Of a stretch of 64,000 bases of DNA, positions 1 to 8,586 are shown one piece after another. A program made the translations under genes and the position numbers. The stretch lies in assembly GCA_965221605.1 (NCBI GenBank), contig CBDCSK010000008.1, positions 102,038 through 166,037 on the forward strand, in the 5' to 3' direction. This DNA is from Aldehydirespirator sp965221605 (GTDB lineage Bacteria > Actinomycetota > Acidimicrobiia > Acidimicrobiales > Aldehydirespiratoraceae). The notes below the pieces were generated by a model. It saw only the letters and a list, made by a program, of their open reading frames with translations. It did no database searches and was not told where the DNA came from. Within the stretch, counting starts at the first letter, position 1. Each line of letters begins with the position of its first letter.

Positions 1-316
1 GCTGGTCGTCGCAACCGGCGCGGGCCCTGCCGCGGGCGCCGGCAAGAGCGGGATCAAGGTCACTCCATGCTCCGAGTTGCCGACGCAGGGAAGGGGCACC
101 CAGGGCGTCCTGGTGGTCAAGTTGCTGCCCGTCGAGTCTGTGGTAGCCGCCGCGGTGGGCCCGGCTGAGGGAATGCTGGCTCTGATGGGACAGGACGACA
201 ATCCACGCAGGATCGACCCCCACCCCGTGCCCGTGCGAGTCGACCCGACGGCGCGCTATCGCTCACCCCAGCGCAGCGATCGGCGCATCCATGTGCTGGC
301 GCCGGGGAGGTGGTGA
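1..316 (+). CDS. Type IIA DNA topoisomerase subunit A, C-terminal end (partial)
   Basis: The reading frame enters from the left edge (first full codon at base 2) and stops at 314-316. The remaining ~104 residues include one blade-like segment of the GyrA/ParC C-terminal beta-propeller: GIKVTP, then ELPTQGRGTQGV, then VVKL, with the typical Q-G-R-G-x-x-G turn that contacts wrapped DNA. It is followed by a basic tail. The B subunit starts four bases after the stop, so the two are one operon. Only the end is visible, so gyrase and topoisomerase IV cannot be told apart. Confidence 0.72.
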   Translation, partial: LVVATGAGPAAGAGKSGIKVTPCSELPTQGRGTQGVLVVKLLPVESVVAAAVGPAEGMLALMGQDDNPRRIDPHPVPVRVDPTARYRSPQRSDRRIHVLAPGRW

Positions 317-320
317 GGCA

Positions 321-2597
321 GTGGCACACCCGAACCGGACGGCTGGAGCGTCCACCGAGATGACCCTGCCGTTGACTCCGGGCGACGCCGCGACACCGAA
401 CGCCGGTGTTCAGCCGCCCTCCCGGGCCGGCGCCTCCAACGGAGCAGTTCGTCCCGGCGGCGCCGCCAACGGCCGCCATCCCGCCGACTCCGCGGGCTCG
501 GGCGATTCCATCGGTGCCGACTCCAACGCCGGAGACACCTACGACGCCGATTCCATCGAGACGCTCGAAGGGCTCGAGGCCGTCCGCAAGCGCCCGGCCA
601 TGTACATCGGCGGCAACGGCTCCGAGGGTCTCATGCACCTCGTGTGGGAGATCGTGGACAACGCCGTGGACGAGGCCGCCGCCGGCTTCGCCACAAGAGT
701 GGGGGTGACACTGCATCGCAACGGATCGGTCGAGGTGACCGACAACGGTCGTGGCATTCCTGTCAACAAGCATCCCGAACGCGACGTGTCGGCCCTCGAG
801 GTGGTGTTCACCGAACTGCACGCGGGCGGGAAGTTCGGCGAGGGCGCCTACAAGGCCTCGGGCGGGTTGCATGGTGTCGGGGCCTCTGTCGTCAACGCCC
901 TGTCGACCCGCCTTGACGTGGAAGTGCGCCGCGACGGGTACGTGAACGAGCTGAGCTTCTCGAACCAGGAGCCCGGCCATTTTGTCGGTGGCGAGTTCCG
1001 GGTCGGCAGCGATGTGCGGCCCGTGAACCGGCGAACCAAGGCGACTGGCACCACCGTCCGGTTCTGGCCTGACATGGCCCTGTTCCACCCCGAGGCGCGC
1101 ATCGACGCCGACGAGGTGCGCCGCCGGGTCCGCCAGATGTGCTTCCTGGTTCCCGGCCTCAAGATGACGGTGGACGACCGCCGCCCGGGCGCGGCAGCCG
1201 AGCCTTTCGTCTTCGTGAGTAGGGGCGGGCTTGCCGACATGGTGAGGGAGCGCTCCGAGAGCGCCGGGGAGGACGCCGTGAGCGGTGTGATCACCGCCAA
1301 CGGCATCGAGACGTTCACCGAGAAGGTCCCCGTCGACGGCAAGATCACCGAAGTCGAGCGTGAGTGCACTGTCGACATCGCGCTGCGCTGGATAGCGGGG
1401 TACGACAGCGATGTGGTCTCCTTCGTGAACACGATCCCCACTACCTCGGGCGGCACCCACCTTGCCGGCTTCGACAAGGCGCTCACGCGAGTGGTCAACA
1501 GCGTGCTGCTGAAGGACAACCGGAAGCTGGCCCGGCTGGCCCGCGATTCCCGCGGCGGCGCGGGCGCCAGAAACGGCAAGACCAACGCCACCAAGGACGA
1601 TGTGCGCGAGGGCTTGGTCGCCGCGGTCAAGGTGACCTTCTCCGAGCCGCAGTTCCGCGGTCAGACCAAGCAGGAGTTGGGCACGCCCGCGGTCGAGGGC
1701 ATCGTGGCCAGGGTCACCTATGAGCAGCTCAAGGAGTGGTTCGAGCCCGGCGGTGGACCCCGGACCCAGGTCAAGGCCATAGGCGACAAGTTGGCCGCCG
1801 CGGTGACGAACCGGGTCGCCTCCAAGCAGATGCTCGACACCAAGCGCAAGGCGGCCAGCCTCGGCTCGACCGGCATGCCCGACAAGCTGGCCGACTGCCG
1901 CATCCACGGTGACCGAGCCGAGTTGGTCCTAGTGGAGGGCGACTCGGCCGCCGGTCCGGCCAAGCGGGGCCGGGACTCGGAGTTCATGGCCATACTGCCG
2001 CTGCGGGGCAAGATCGTGAACGCGGCCAAGGCGAGCCCCAAACAGGTGCTCGACAATGCTGAGGCGCAGGCCATCTTCACCGCCATGGGCGCGGGTGCGG
2101 GAGATGCCTTCGACATCGGGGCCGCCCGCTACGGCCGGATCGTCATCCTCTGTGACGCCGACGTCGACGGCAGCCACATCCGCTGCCTGCTGCTCACTCT
2201 GATCCACGGCTACATGAGGGAGATGCTCACTCAGGGCCGGGTTTTCTCGGCCCAGCCGCCGCTCTACACCGCTCGAGTGGGGGACCGGACCTACCGGGCC
2301 TTCTCCGACGAGGAACGTGACCGCCTTACCGCCGAGCTGACCCGGGGAAGGCGCAAGGTCGACAGCATCAAGTGGCAGCGGTTCAAGGGTCTGGGGGAGA
2401 TGAACACCGACGAGCTGCGCCACTGCGCGCTGGATCCCGCCACCCGGACCCTGCGCCGGCTCACGATGGCCGACGCCCAGCAGGCCCAGGCCGCGGCCGA
2501 CATGTTCGAAGTCCTTATGGGAAACGACGTGGCCCAGCGCCGCGACTACCTGGTCGAGAACTCGTCGCTGGTGGACGAGGCGACCCTCGACATCTGA
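321..2597 (+). CDS. Type IIA DNA topoisomerase subunit B (GyrB/ParE family)
   Basis: ATPase subunit of a DNA gyrase or topoisomerase IV, which passes one DNA duplex through another. The GHKL ATPase domain starts near residue 82 (EGLEAVRKRPAMYIGG, then VDNAVDEA and the DNGRGIP loop). The transducer has the QTKQELGTP motif. The TOPRIM domain begins near residue 538 with EGDSAAG and carries the metal-binding DADVDGSHI. The GLGEMN motif is near the C-terminus. GTG at 321 is preferred because GGGGAGG lies about 10 bases upstream and the A subunit stops at 316; an ATG at 291 would overlap it. The first ~80 residues are a low-complexity Ala/Pro/Gly extension. A-before-B order differs from the usual gyrB-gyrA, so this may be a second, topoisomerase IV-like pair. 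Confidence 0.93.
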   Translation: MAHPNRTAGASTEMTLPLTPGDAATPNAGVQPPSRAGASNGAVRPGGAANGRHPADSAGSGDSIGADSNAGDTYDADSIETLEGLEAVRKRPAMYIGGNGSEGLMHLVWEIVDNAVDEAAAGFATRVGVTLHRNGSVEVTDNGRGIPVNKHPERDVSALEVVFTELHAGGKFGEGAYKASGGLHGVGASVVNALSTRLDVEVRRDGYVNELSFSNQEPGHFVGGEFRVGSDVRPVNRRTKATGTTVRFWPDMALFHPEARIDADEVRRRVRQMCFLVPGLKMTVDDRRPGAAAEPFVFVSRGGLADMVRERSESAGEDAVSGVITANGIETFTEKVPVDGKITEVERECTVDIALRWIAGYDSDVVSFVNTIPTTSGGTHLAGFDKALTRVVNSVLLKDNRKLARLARDSRGGAGARNGKTNATKDDVREGLVAAVKVTFSEPQFRGQTKQELGTPAVEGIVARVTYEQLKEWFEPGGGPRTQVKAIGDKLAAAVTNRVASKQMLDTKRKAASLGSTGMPDKLADCRIHGDRAELVLVEGDSAAGPAKRGRDSEFMAILPLRGKIVNAAKASPKQVLDNAEAQAIFTAMGAGAGDAFDIGAARYGRIVILCDADVDGSHIRCLLLTLIHGYMREMLTQGRVFSAQPPLYTARVGDRTYRAFSDEERDRLTAELTRGRRKVDSIKWQRFKGLGEMNTDELRHCALDPATRTLRRLTMADAQQAQAAADMFEVLMGNDVAQRRDYLVENSSLVDEATLDI

Positions 2598-2660
2598 GCA
2601 GCTGGCATCGTCGGGCACTCGCCACGTCCGGGCATCCGGGCCGGCGTCACACCGGTGAGC

Positions 2661-2666
2661 TAGAAC
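2661..2666 (+). promoter_or_regulatory. Candidate -10 box of the nuclease gene at 2673
   Basis: TAGAAC ends 6 bases before the ATG at 2673. It is a weaker match (final base C) to the TAnnnT boxes seen before many starts here, and implies a leaderless transcript. Confidence 0.35.
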
Positions 2667-2672
2667 AGCGGC

Positions 2673-3563
2673 ATGCAGCTCGAGTTCGATCCGGGCGACA
2701 TTCTCGACCCGGGCGCAACTGGTGCCTTGGATGGCGACGGCGCCCCGGCACCGCCCCAGCGGCTGTCTCCGTCCGGTGCGTCCACATTCGAGCAGTGTCC
2801 CCGCAGGTGGAGGTTCCGCTACGTGGAGCGCCTCCCCGAGCCGCCCGGACTCGAGGCCCTGGTGGGGACGTTCGCCCACCGGGTGCTGGAACTGCTGATG
2901 CAGAGGGAGCCCACGCGGCGCAGCAAGGACGAGGCCAAGCGCATCGCCAGGGCGGCATGGCCCGAGTTGGCCGGCGGCGAGGACTACCGGGATCTGGAAC
3001 TGAGCGACGACGAGGCCCGGGAGTTCCGCTGGCGGGCCTGGCGCGCCATCGAAGGTCTGTGGCACTTGGAGAACCCGGCTGATGTGGCGGTGGAGGCCAC
3101 CGAGGAGCAGGTGTCGGTGATTCTGGGCGACGTGCCCTTCAGAGGAGTGGTCGACCGCCTCGAGCGGGAGGACGACGGTCTCGTCGTCAGCGACTACAAG
3201 TCGGGACGGGCCCCCACGGCTCGCCACGCCCCCGAGCGCCTGCAGCAGGTGTTGCTCTATGCGGCGGCCGTAGCCGAGGAGACGGGCGAGCAGCCGGTCA
3301 GGGCCCAGCTGCTGTACTTGGGCCAGCGGATCGTGGCTACCGCGGTGACACCTGTCGAGATCGGCGACGCGGTCGGCCGGTTTCAGTCGACTTGGGGCGC
3401 GATCGCGGACGCCTGTGACGTCGACGACTTCCCACCCCAGCCAGGCCCGCTCTGCGGCTACTGCGCATACGCCGAGCACTGCCCGGAGGGTCAGGCCGAG
3501 AACCTCCGACGGGCGCAACTGCGAGCCGCCGAGGAGGAGTGCCTGGTAAGACTCGCGGGCTGA
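2673..3563 (+). CDS. RecB-like PD-(D/E)XK nuclease family protein
   Basis: A 296-residue single-domain nuclease of the PDDEXK_1 (Cas4/AddB-like) superfamily. The sequence shows LSPSGASTFEQCPRRWRFRY (residues ~31-50), the conserved His in GTFAHRVLELL, the acidic residue in GVVDRLE and the catalytic DYKSG motif near residue 172. A first Cys near residue 42 and a C-terminal CGYCAYAEHC cluster match the four cysteines that bind an iron-sulphur cluster in this family. The expected role is 5'-3' or end-processing nuclease activity in DNA repair. No helicase is adjacent, so its partner is unknown. Confidence 0.85.
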   Translation: MQLEFDPGDILDPGATGALDGDGAPAPPQRLSPSGASTFEQCPRRWRFRYVERLPEPPGLEALVGTFAHRVLELLMQREPTRRSKDEAKRIARAAWPELAGGEDYRDLELSDDEAREFRWRAWRAIEGLWHLENPADVAVEATEEQVSVILGDVPFRGVVDRLEREDDGLVVSDYKSGRAPTARHAPERLQQVLLYAAAVAEETGEQPVRAQLLYLGQRIVATAVTPVEIGDAVGRFQSTWGAIADACDVDDFPPQPGPLCGYCAYAEHCPEGQAENLRRAQLRAAEEECLVRLAG

Positions 3564-3566
3564 GAT

Positions 3567-3833
3567 TCAGCGTCTCAAGCGTCTCCACAACCACCAGAGA
3601 GTCACCAGCGCGGCTCCCGCGCCCAGCAGGGTGGAGATTCCTGCGGAGTACAGCAGCCGGTCGCTCCAGGAGCCCGCGGTTGCCGGCGGTGTGCCCTCCG
3701 CCGCGACGGCATCGGGCTCGGGTGCGGGTCGCGGCGGCGAGGTCACCTCGGTGTCGAGGATCGAATCGACGGCCGAAGCCTCCCGGGGACTGGGCCGGTG
3801 CCGGGGCCGGTCTCGCTGCGGGTCATAAGCCAT
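3567..3833 (-). CDS. Small tail-anchored membrane protein coupled to ParA
   Basis: An 88-residue protein starting at ATG 3833 (MAYDPQRD). This ATG lies inside the last codons of the ParA-like gene, so the two genes overlap by 11 bases and are probably translationally coupled. The first ~55 residues are polar, Pro-rich and probably disordered. One hydrophobic helix (LLYSAGISTLLGAGAALVTL) sits near the C-terminus and is followed by WRRLRR, a positive-inside anchor. No family is recognised. The context suggests a membrane partner for the ParA-like ATPase, which is an inference from overlap alone. Confidence 0.72.
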   Translation of the reverse strand: MAYDPQRDRPRHRPSPREASAVDSILDTEVTSPPRPAPEPDAVAAEGTPPATAGSWSDRLLYSAGISTLLGAGAALVTLWWLWRRLRR

Positions 3834-4626
3834 TGGGGTCCTCCGGACGCTTCTCGCGCTCCTCGCCGACAACACGATCGTAGATCTCGTCGAACTCGGC
3901 GCACGCCTCGGCCGCGCCCCGGCGGGGCGGAAGGGCGTGCATCGGCAGGGAGCGGGCCGCCGCTTCGGCCACGGCCGCCCTCAGGCGCACAGGCGGCAGG
4001 ACCAACCGGCCGTGGTCGGCGACCAGCTGCTCGTGCCAGTAGCGAGAGTCCCGGGTTCGGGCCAGGCGGTTCACGGCTACGCCGGCGACGGCCAGTCCTG
4101 CCGGCTTCCTGGCGTTGACCCGATCGATGGTCCGCAGGATCTCGCTGACGCCGTCGGAGGCCCACGCGCTCGGTTCGGTCACGACCAGGGCGGCGTCAGC
4201 CGCGAACAGCGCGTTGATGGTCAGTAGGCCGAGTGACGGAGGACAGTCGATCAGTACCAGACTCTGATGCCCTGACAGGGCGACTCGGAGCCTGTCCTGG
4301 GCGCCCACCGGGTCGGAGAGCAGCTGGCGCTCCCGCCCGGCCAGTGCCGGCGTGGAGGGAACGATCCGGGGCGGGAGGCCCTTGGTGTCGGGCCACCCCG
4401 ACGGCTCCGCCAGGTTCTCAAGGATTCCCGGCCGGTCAGACTCCAGGGCCTCGTCCACGGTGGCGGCGGGTTCCCACACGCCTAGGCCGGTAGTGGCGTT
4501 GCCCTGAGGATCCAGGTCGATCACGACGCTCGGAATCTGCCGTGCCCATGCGGCCGACGCCAGGCCGAGGGCGGTGGTGGTCTTCCCGACGCCGCCCTTC
4601 TGGTTGACCAGAGCGATTACTGCCAC
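3823..4626 (-). CDS. ParA/MinD-family P-loop ATPase
   Basis: A deviant Walker A (QKGGVGKTT) near residue 8, DLDPQGNATTGLG as the A' motif and LVLIDCPPSLG as Walker B identify the ParA/Soj family. These proteins position chromosomes, plasmids or other cargo. The length (267 residues) is normal. The GTG at 4626 is chosen because TACGGT lies 7 bases upstream, fitting the local leaderless pattern; an in-frame GTG at 4650 would only add eight unconserved residues. No ParB gene or parS-like cluster is seen next to it. The downstream partner is a tail-anchored protein, so cargo positioning is as likely as chromosome segregation. Confidence 0.9.
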   Translation of the reverse strand: MAVIALVNQKGGVGKTTTALGLASAAWARQIPSVVIDLDPQGNATTGLGVWEPAATVDEALESDRPGILENLAEPSGWPDTKGLPPRIVPSTPALAGRERQLLSDPVGAQDRLRVALSGHQSLVLIDCPPSLGLLTINALFAADAALVVTEPSAWASDGVSEILRTIDRVNARKPAGLAVAGVAVNRLARTRDSRYWHEQLVADHGRLVLPPVRLRAAVAEAAARSLPMHALPPRRGAAEACAEFDEIYDRVVGEEREKRPEDPNGL

Positions 4627-4633
4627 GCCCTGA

Positions 4634-4639
4634 ACCGTA
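4634..4639 (-). promoter_or_regulatory. -10 box of the ParA-like gene (leaderless)
   Basis: TACGGT on the minus strand ends 7 bases before GTG 4626. The spacing puts the transcription start at or next to the start codon and helps choose that codon. Confidence 0.5.
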
Positions 4640-4715
4640 GCCAGCCGCACACGCTCTACGCGACGGCAGGGGCAGGATCGCGCCGAAGCCCTTTCCGACG
4701 GAGCACACTTTCTCC

Positions 4716-5954
4716 ATGGCTGCCCGCAGTCGCATCCCGGTCACGCTCAGGCGAGCGGCAGCACGCTGGGCGCGGGACCTGCTCGCGGTCCGCAGCGCCT
4801 TCGGCGCCCTCGTGATGGCGGCCGTCGCCAGCCTGGTGGCGGGCCTGATCCTCGCGGCCATTACCGACACCCTTGAGAAGCTGCCGGGCCTGCTCCTTCT
4901 GGTGCCGGCTGCGATCGCGGTGAAGGGCAACATCTTCGGCGCGCTGGGCAGCCGGCTCGGCACGGCCATCCATGCCGGCACCTACCGCTCAGGAGGCCGG
5001 GACTCACCGATGATGCAGAACGCCATCGCGTCGGTGGGTCTGAGCCTGGTCCTCGGCGTGGTGCTGGCGGTGATGGCCAAGGGAACGGCCCTGGCCTTCA
5101 ACGTCTCGCCGACCATGAGCCTGGCCGATTTTGTGGTGATATCCGCGATGGGGTGCCTGCTGGCCGCCTTCGTCGTGCTGGCCATCACCCTGGCCACCAC
5201 AGCCGGAGCGGTTCGCTACGGCTGGGATCTCGACAATGTCGTAGCTCCGATGGTGACGGTCGCCGGCGACGTGGTGACCCTTCCCTCGCTGGTGGTGGCA
5301 GCCGAACTCGCCGGTGTGAACGTCCTGACGCCATCGATCGCGTGGACACTCACAGCGGTGGCAGCCGCTTCAGTGCTCTGGGGACTGAGGAGCCGGCTGG
5401 AGGAGCTTCGGGCCATCATGCGGGAGTCGCTTCCGGTGCTGACCGTCGCTGGGCTACTCGACTTGGTGGCCGGGATCACGGTGGAGAAGCGGATCGATGA
5501 CTTCCTTGAGTTCCCCGTTCTGCTCGTGCTGCTGCCGGGGTACCTGGCCACCGCAGGCGCGCTCGGCGGCGTGCTGTCGAGCCGGCTGTCCACCAAGCTG
5601 CATCTCGGACTCGCCCGGCCGTCAGCCGTGCCGTCGGGAGCGGCGCGGGTCGACCTCGCCACCACCTTCGCGCTGGCCATCCCGGTGTTCGGGCTGCTCG
5701 GACTGGTGGCCTCGATTGCGGGCGGCCTGACCGGCCACGCCGGCCCGTCGCTCGCCGAGCTGCTGGGCGTGGCCGTGCTGGGCGGCCTGCTGGCCACTGT
5801 GCTGATCGTGGTGGTGGCCTACTACGGGACGCTTGGGGCGGTGCGCTTCGGAGTGGACCCCGACACATACGGGATCCCGATGGTCACCTCATCGCTGGAC
5901 CTCGTCGGCGCCTTCACCCTGATCATCGCCGTCGTCGTGGTGGGCGTGGCATGA
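4716..5954 (+). CDS. MgtE/SLC41-like divalent cation transporter, two MgtE domains
   Basis: A 412-residue integral membrane protein with two tandem copies of the MgtE transmembrane domain, as in eukaryotic SLC41 Mg2+ transporters and their prokaryotic homologues. The first copy has PAAIAVKGNIFGALGSRLGT near residues 68-87. The second has LLPGYLATAGALGGVLSSRL near residues 276-295. Each copy ends with a YG-x-D-x-D-x-x-x-P-M-V-T segment (residues ~168-184 and ~382-393). It lacks the cytosolic N domain and CBS pair that gate classical MgtE. The next gene, 37 bases downstream, is a PhoU/TrkA_C protein that could supply that regulation. Mg2+ is the likely substrate by family; direction of transport is not clear. 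Confidence 0.85.
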   Translation: MAARSRIPVTLRRAAARWARDLLAVRSAFGALVMAAVASLVAGLILAAITDTLEKLPGLLLLVPAAIAVKGNIFGALGSRLGTAIHAGTYRSGGRDSPMMQNAIASVGLSLVLGVVLAVMAKGTALAFNVSPTMSLADFVVISAMGCLLAAFVVLAITLATTAGAVRYGWDLDNVVAPMVTVAGDVVTLPSLVVAAELAGVNVLTPSIAWTLTAVAAASVLWGLRSRLEELRAIMRESLPVLTVAGLLDLVAGITVEKRIDDFLEFPVLLVLLPGYLATAGALGGVLSSRLSTKLHLGLARPSAVPSGAARVDLATTFALAIPVFGLLGLVASIAGGLTGHAGPSLAELLGVAVLGGLLATVLIVVVAYYGTLGAVRFGVDPDTYGIPMVTSSLDLVGAFTLIIAVVVVGVA

Positions 5955-5991
5955 CGGGCACTGCGATACCTATGATTCCCGGAGAGACCTG

Positions 5992-7233
5992 ATGGAAGAC
6001 AGACCTCGCAATCTGCGGGAGATGCTGGCGGAGGCCAAGGACACCTCCGAGTTGATGGTGGACCTCGCCTATGCGGCGCTGTACTTCGGTGATCCCGACA
6101 TGGCCGACGAGGTGAGCGAACTCGAGGAGCGCATGAGCGATCTCGTGCAGGACATGAGGGCGGTCTGCATTCTGGCGGTGCGCCATCCTCGCGACGCCGA
6201 CGGTATGTCGTCGGTGCTCCAGGTGGTCTCCGCCATCGAGCGCATCGCCAACGACGCGGTTGACATCGCCCGCATCGTCACCCACCGGATCGGCATCCCA
6301 CCCGAGCTGGTGGCCGAGCTGAGCGCGGCCGAGGAGGTCTCTCACCGGGTGCTTGTGTCGGACGGGTCGCTGCTCGCTCACCGGCACCTGGCCGACCACG
6401 AGATGCCGGCCAAGATGGGCATGCGGGTGATGGCCGTGCGCCGCGAGCGGGAGTGGATCACCGATGTGGGCGGCGACACCGTGCTCGTGCCCGACGATGT
6501 GCTGTTCCTGAGAGGATCACCCGACGGGATCGTCGAGTTGCGCACGCTGGCGGGATCGCCGGAGTGGTCCCCGCCCGAGGAGCCGCCCGGCCCGCGAGCC
6601 TCAGATCTGCGGCGGGCCACCGAGGTGCTGGTCGAGATGAAGGATCTCTCCGAGGTGGCTGTCGGCTTGGCCTACTCGGCGCTGGTGCTGCGCGACGAGA
6701 GCCTGGCCGCGGAGGTGCGCCACCTTGAGGACCGTCTCGACGAGATGAAGGACCGTCTGGAGGAGTGGGTGCTGCGAGCGGCCCGGGAGAATGTCGACCA
6801 GCCGGGCCTGCGGGGGCTGCTGCACCTGTCCCAAGCGGCCGAGGATCTTGGCGACCAGGCCCAGCAGATGGTTTGGATCATCGAGCGCCAGGAGCAGATC
6901 CACCCGATTCTGGCGGTGGCGCTCGGCGACAGCGACGACGTGGTGGTGCACGTACCGGTGGCTGAGGGCTCCGAGGCCGACGGCCGCACGCTGGGAGATC
7001 TCAGGATGAACATCGAGCCCGGGTTCACGGTGCTGGCCATCCGGCGCGGCGGCCAGTACCGGTACCGGCCGAACGGGATTGTCAGGCTTGAGCCCGGTGA
7101 CGCGCTGATCGCCAGCGGCCCTGACGAGGGGCGCGGGCGCCTGGCCGAGATCTGCGGCTGGCTGCTCACCGACCGGGACGACGACACGGCCATGGTCCTG
7201 GAGCCGCTGCAATCGGCGGTGCCGGCCTCCTGA
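5992..7233 (+). CDS. Tandem PhoU plus TrkA_C (RCK_C) regulatory protein
   Basis: A 413-residue soluble protein made of an internal duplication. Each half has a PhoU-like helical segment (EMLAEAKDTSELMVDLAYAA near residue 6; EVLVEMKDLSEVAVGLAYSA near residue 209) followed by a beta-rich RCK_C/TrkA_C module ending in DDVLFLRGSPDGI or GDALIASGPDEG. RCK_C modules bind small ligands and gate ion transporters. The start has a Shine-Dalgarno sequence (CGGAGAG) five bases upstream. Position directly after the MgtE-like gene suggests it senses a ligand and controls that transporter. The same domain pairing next to MgtE-like transporters is known from archaea; the function is an inference. Confidence 0.82.
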   Translation: MEDRPRNLREMLAEAKDTSELMVDLAYAALYFGDPDMADEVSELEERMSDLVQDMRAVCILAVRHPRDADGMSSVLQVVSAIERIANDAVDIARIVTHRIGIPPELVAELSAAEEVSHRVLVSDGSLLAHRHLADHEMPAKMGMRVMAVRREREWITDVGGDTVLVPDDVLFLRGSPDGIVELRTLAGSPEWSPPEEPPGPRASDLRRATEVLVEMKDLSEVAVGLAYSALVLRDESLAAEVRHLEDRLDEMKDRLEEWVLRAARENVDQPGLRGLLHLSQAAEDLGDQAQQMVWIIERQEQIHPILAVALGDSDDVVVHVPVAEGSEADGRTLGDLRMNIEPGFTVLAIRRGGQYRYRPNGIVRLEPGDALIASGPDEGRGRLAEICGWLLTDRDDDTAMVLEPLQSAVPAS

Positions 7234-7283
7234 GCGCTCGAGCCGGCAAGTCTGTCGTGGCCCGCTCGGGCGCGCTGCAGCGG

Positions 7284-7289
7284 TAGCTT
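7284..7289 (+). promoter_or_regulatory. -10 box of mca (leaderless)
   Basis: TAGCTT ends 8 bases before the mca ATG at 7298, and there is no Shine-Dalgarno sequence. It fits the repeated TAnnnT arrangement of this window. Confidence 0.5.
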
Positions 7290-7297
7290 CACCGGCT

Positions 7298-8185
7298 ATG
7301 GCGAATCCGGCTGAACGCCTCTGCCTCCTCACCGTCCACGCTCATCCCGATGACGAGGCGTCCAAGGGCGCGCCCACGGTCGCCCGCTACCACGCCGAGG
7401 GCGTCCGCACCGTGCTCGTGTGCTGCACCGGGGGAGAGGAGGGCGAGATCCTCAACCCGGCCCTGGACGATCCCGCCATGGCCGAGCAATTGGCCGAGAT
7501 ACGAGCGGCGGAGCTGGCCCGAGCCGCGGAGGTGATCGGCTACGAAGAGGTTGAGATGCTCGGCTATCGCGACTCGGGCATGGAGGGATCGGAGGCCAAC
7601 AACCATCCCGACTGCTTCGCCCGGGCCGACCTGGAGGAGGCGGTGGCCCGGCTGGTGGCCCTGATCCGCCGTTACCGGCCCCACGTCATCGTGACCTATC
7701 CCGAGGATCAGGGCGGCTACATGCATCCGGACCACATACGGGTCCACGATGTCTCCATTCCCGCCTACGAACGGGCCGGCGACCCTGCGTACCGCCCCGA
7801 CCTGGGCCAGCCCTGGGCGCCGGCCAAGCTGTACTACACGCTGTGGTCGCGCAAGCGCATCGAGGAGCGCCACCAGGCGTTCCAGGATCTCGGCCTGGAG
7901 TCGCCGTACAACGATTGGTGGTTCAAGCGTCCGTCAACCGACGACAAGATCACTACCCAGGTTTCCGTGGACGGGTTCATCGACGCGCGCATCGAGGGAT
8001 TGCTGGCCCACGCCACCCAGATAGACCCGGAGTCGACGTTCTGGTTCGGGCTGCCCGCCGAGGTGGAGCGATCGATCCATCCGTACGACGACTATGTGCT
8101 GGCCCGCGGTCCACGTCCACCGACGCTGCCCGAGCGCGACCTGTTCGAGGGTCTGCGGCCGGAGCTGGCCGGCGACTCAGGCTGA
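7298..8185 (+). CDS. mca: Mycothiol S-conjugate amidase (Mca), PIG-L family
   Basis: A zinc amidase that cleaves mycothiol conjugates to a mercapturic acid and GlcN-Ins, a detoxification step found in mycothiol-making actinobacteria. The zinc motif AHPDDEASKG is near residue 15, and the second half is YMHPDHIRVHD near residue 144. CTGGEEGEILNPAL and the C-terminal DPESTFWFGLP are typical of Mca rather than MshB. The length (295 residues) is normal. It is followed after one base by an SCP2-domain gene. The organism therefore probably uses mycothiol as its thiol buffer. Confidence 0.93.
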   Translation: MANPAERLCLLTVHAHPDDEASKGAPTVARYHAEGVRTVLVCCTGGEEGEILNPALDDPAMAEQLAEIRAAELARAAEVIGYEEVEMLGYRDSGMEGSEANNHPDCFARADLEEAVARLVALIRRYRPHVIVTYPEDQGGYMHPDHIRVHDVSIPAYERAGDPAYRPDLGQPWAPAKLYYTLWSRKRIEERHQAFQDLGLESPYNDWWFKRPSTDDKITTQVSVDGFIDARIEGLLAHATQIDPESTFWFGLPAEVERSIHPYDDYVLARGPRPPTLPERDLFEGLRPELAGDSG

Positions 8186-8186
8186 C

Positions 8187-8561
8187 GTGGCTCCGGAACC
8201 CCTCGAGGAAGGGTGGCTGGAGGCCGTCGCCACCGCTCTGGCGCCCGTCGACGCCTCCGCCGCGGCCGACGGGGTGGCCCAGATCACCGTGAGCGGCGCG
8301 CCTGGTGGCGCGGCCGCGTTTCACGCCACGGTCGAGGCCGCCCGGGTGAGCTTGTCGGCGGGACGCCACCCGCAGCCCGACCTGGTGGCCGGCTGGACGT
8401 ACCCGGACTTCGTGCAGGCTTGGCAGGGCGAGCTGTCGGTGGAGGCGGCCTACATGTCGGGCCGGATGAAGCTGGAGGGCAACCAGGTGCTGTTGTTCGA
8501 CGGATGGCGCCCGCTGCTGAGGTCGAGCACTCTCCGCGAGGCGCTGGCCGCGCTGCGGTAG
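8187..8561 (+). CDS. SCP2 sterol/lipid-binding domain protein
   Basis: A 124-residue protein starting at GTG 8187, one base after the mca stop, so probably cotranslated. The family signature is YPDFVQAWQGELSVEAAYMS followed by GRMKLEGNQVLL, where the A-x-M-x-G-x-x-K/x-x-G strand pair forms the lipid tunnel. It probably binds a hydrophobic ligand such as an acyl-CoA or sterol-like lipid. No enzyme domain is present. The link to mca is positional only. Confidence 0.8.
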   Translation: MAPEPLEEGWLEAVATALAPVDASAAADGVAQITVSGAPGGAAAFHATVEAARVSLSAGRHPQPDLVAGWTYPDFVQAWQGELSVEAAYMSGRMKLEGNQVLLFDGWRPLLRSSTLREALAALR

Positions 8562-8586
8562 TCCCCGCTCGGCCGCTGGCCAGCGG

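Noticed and set aside
117..1907. A minus-strand ORF of 596 codons over the topoisomerase gene
   Set aside because: Antisense shadow of the topoisomerase B subunit; its His/Gly/Leu-rich composition is a codon artefact of high-GC DNA.
4716..5954. An Mg2+-sensing riboswitch before the MgtE-like gene
   Set aside because: The gap to the divergent ParA gene is under 90 bases and shows no M-box or ykoK-like conserved sequence.
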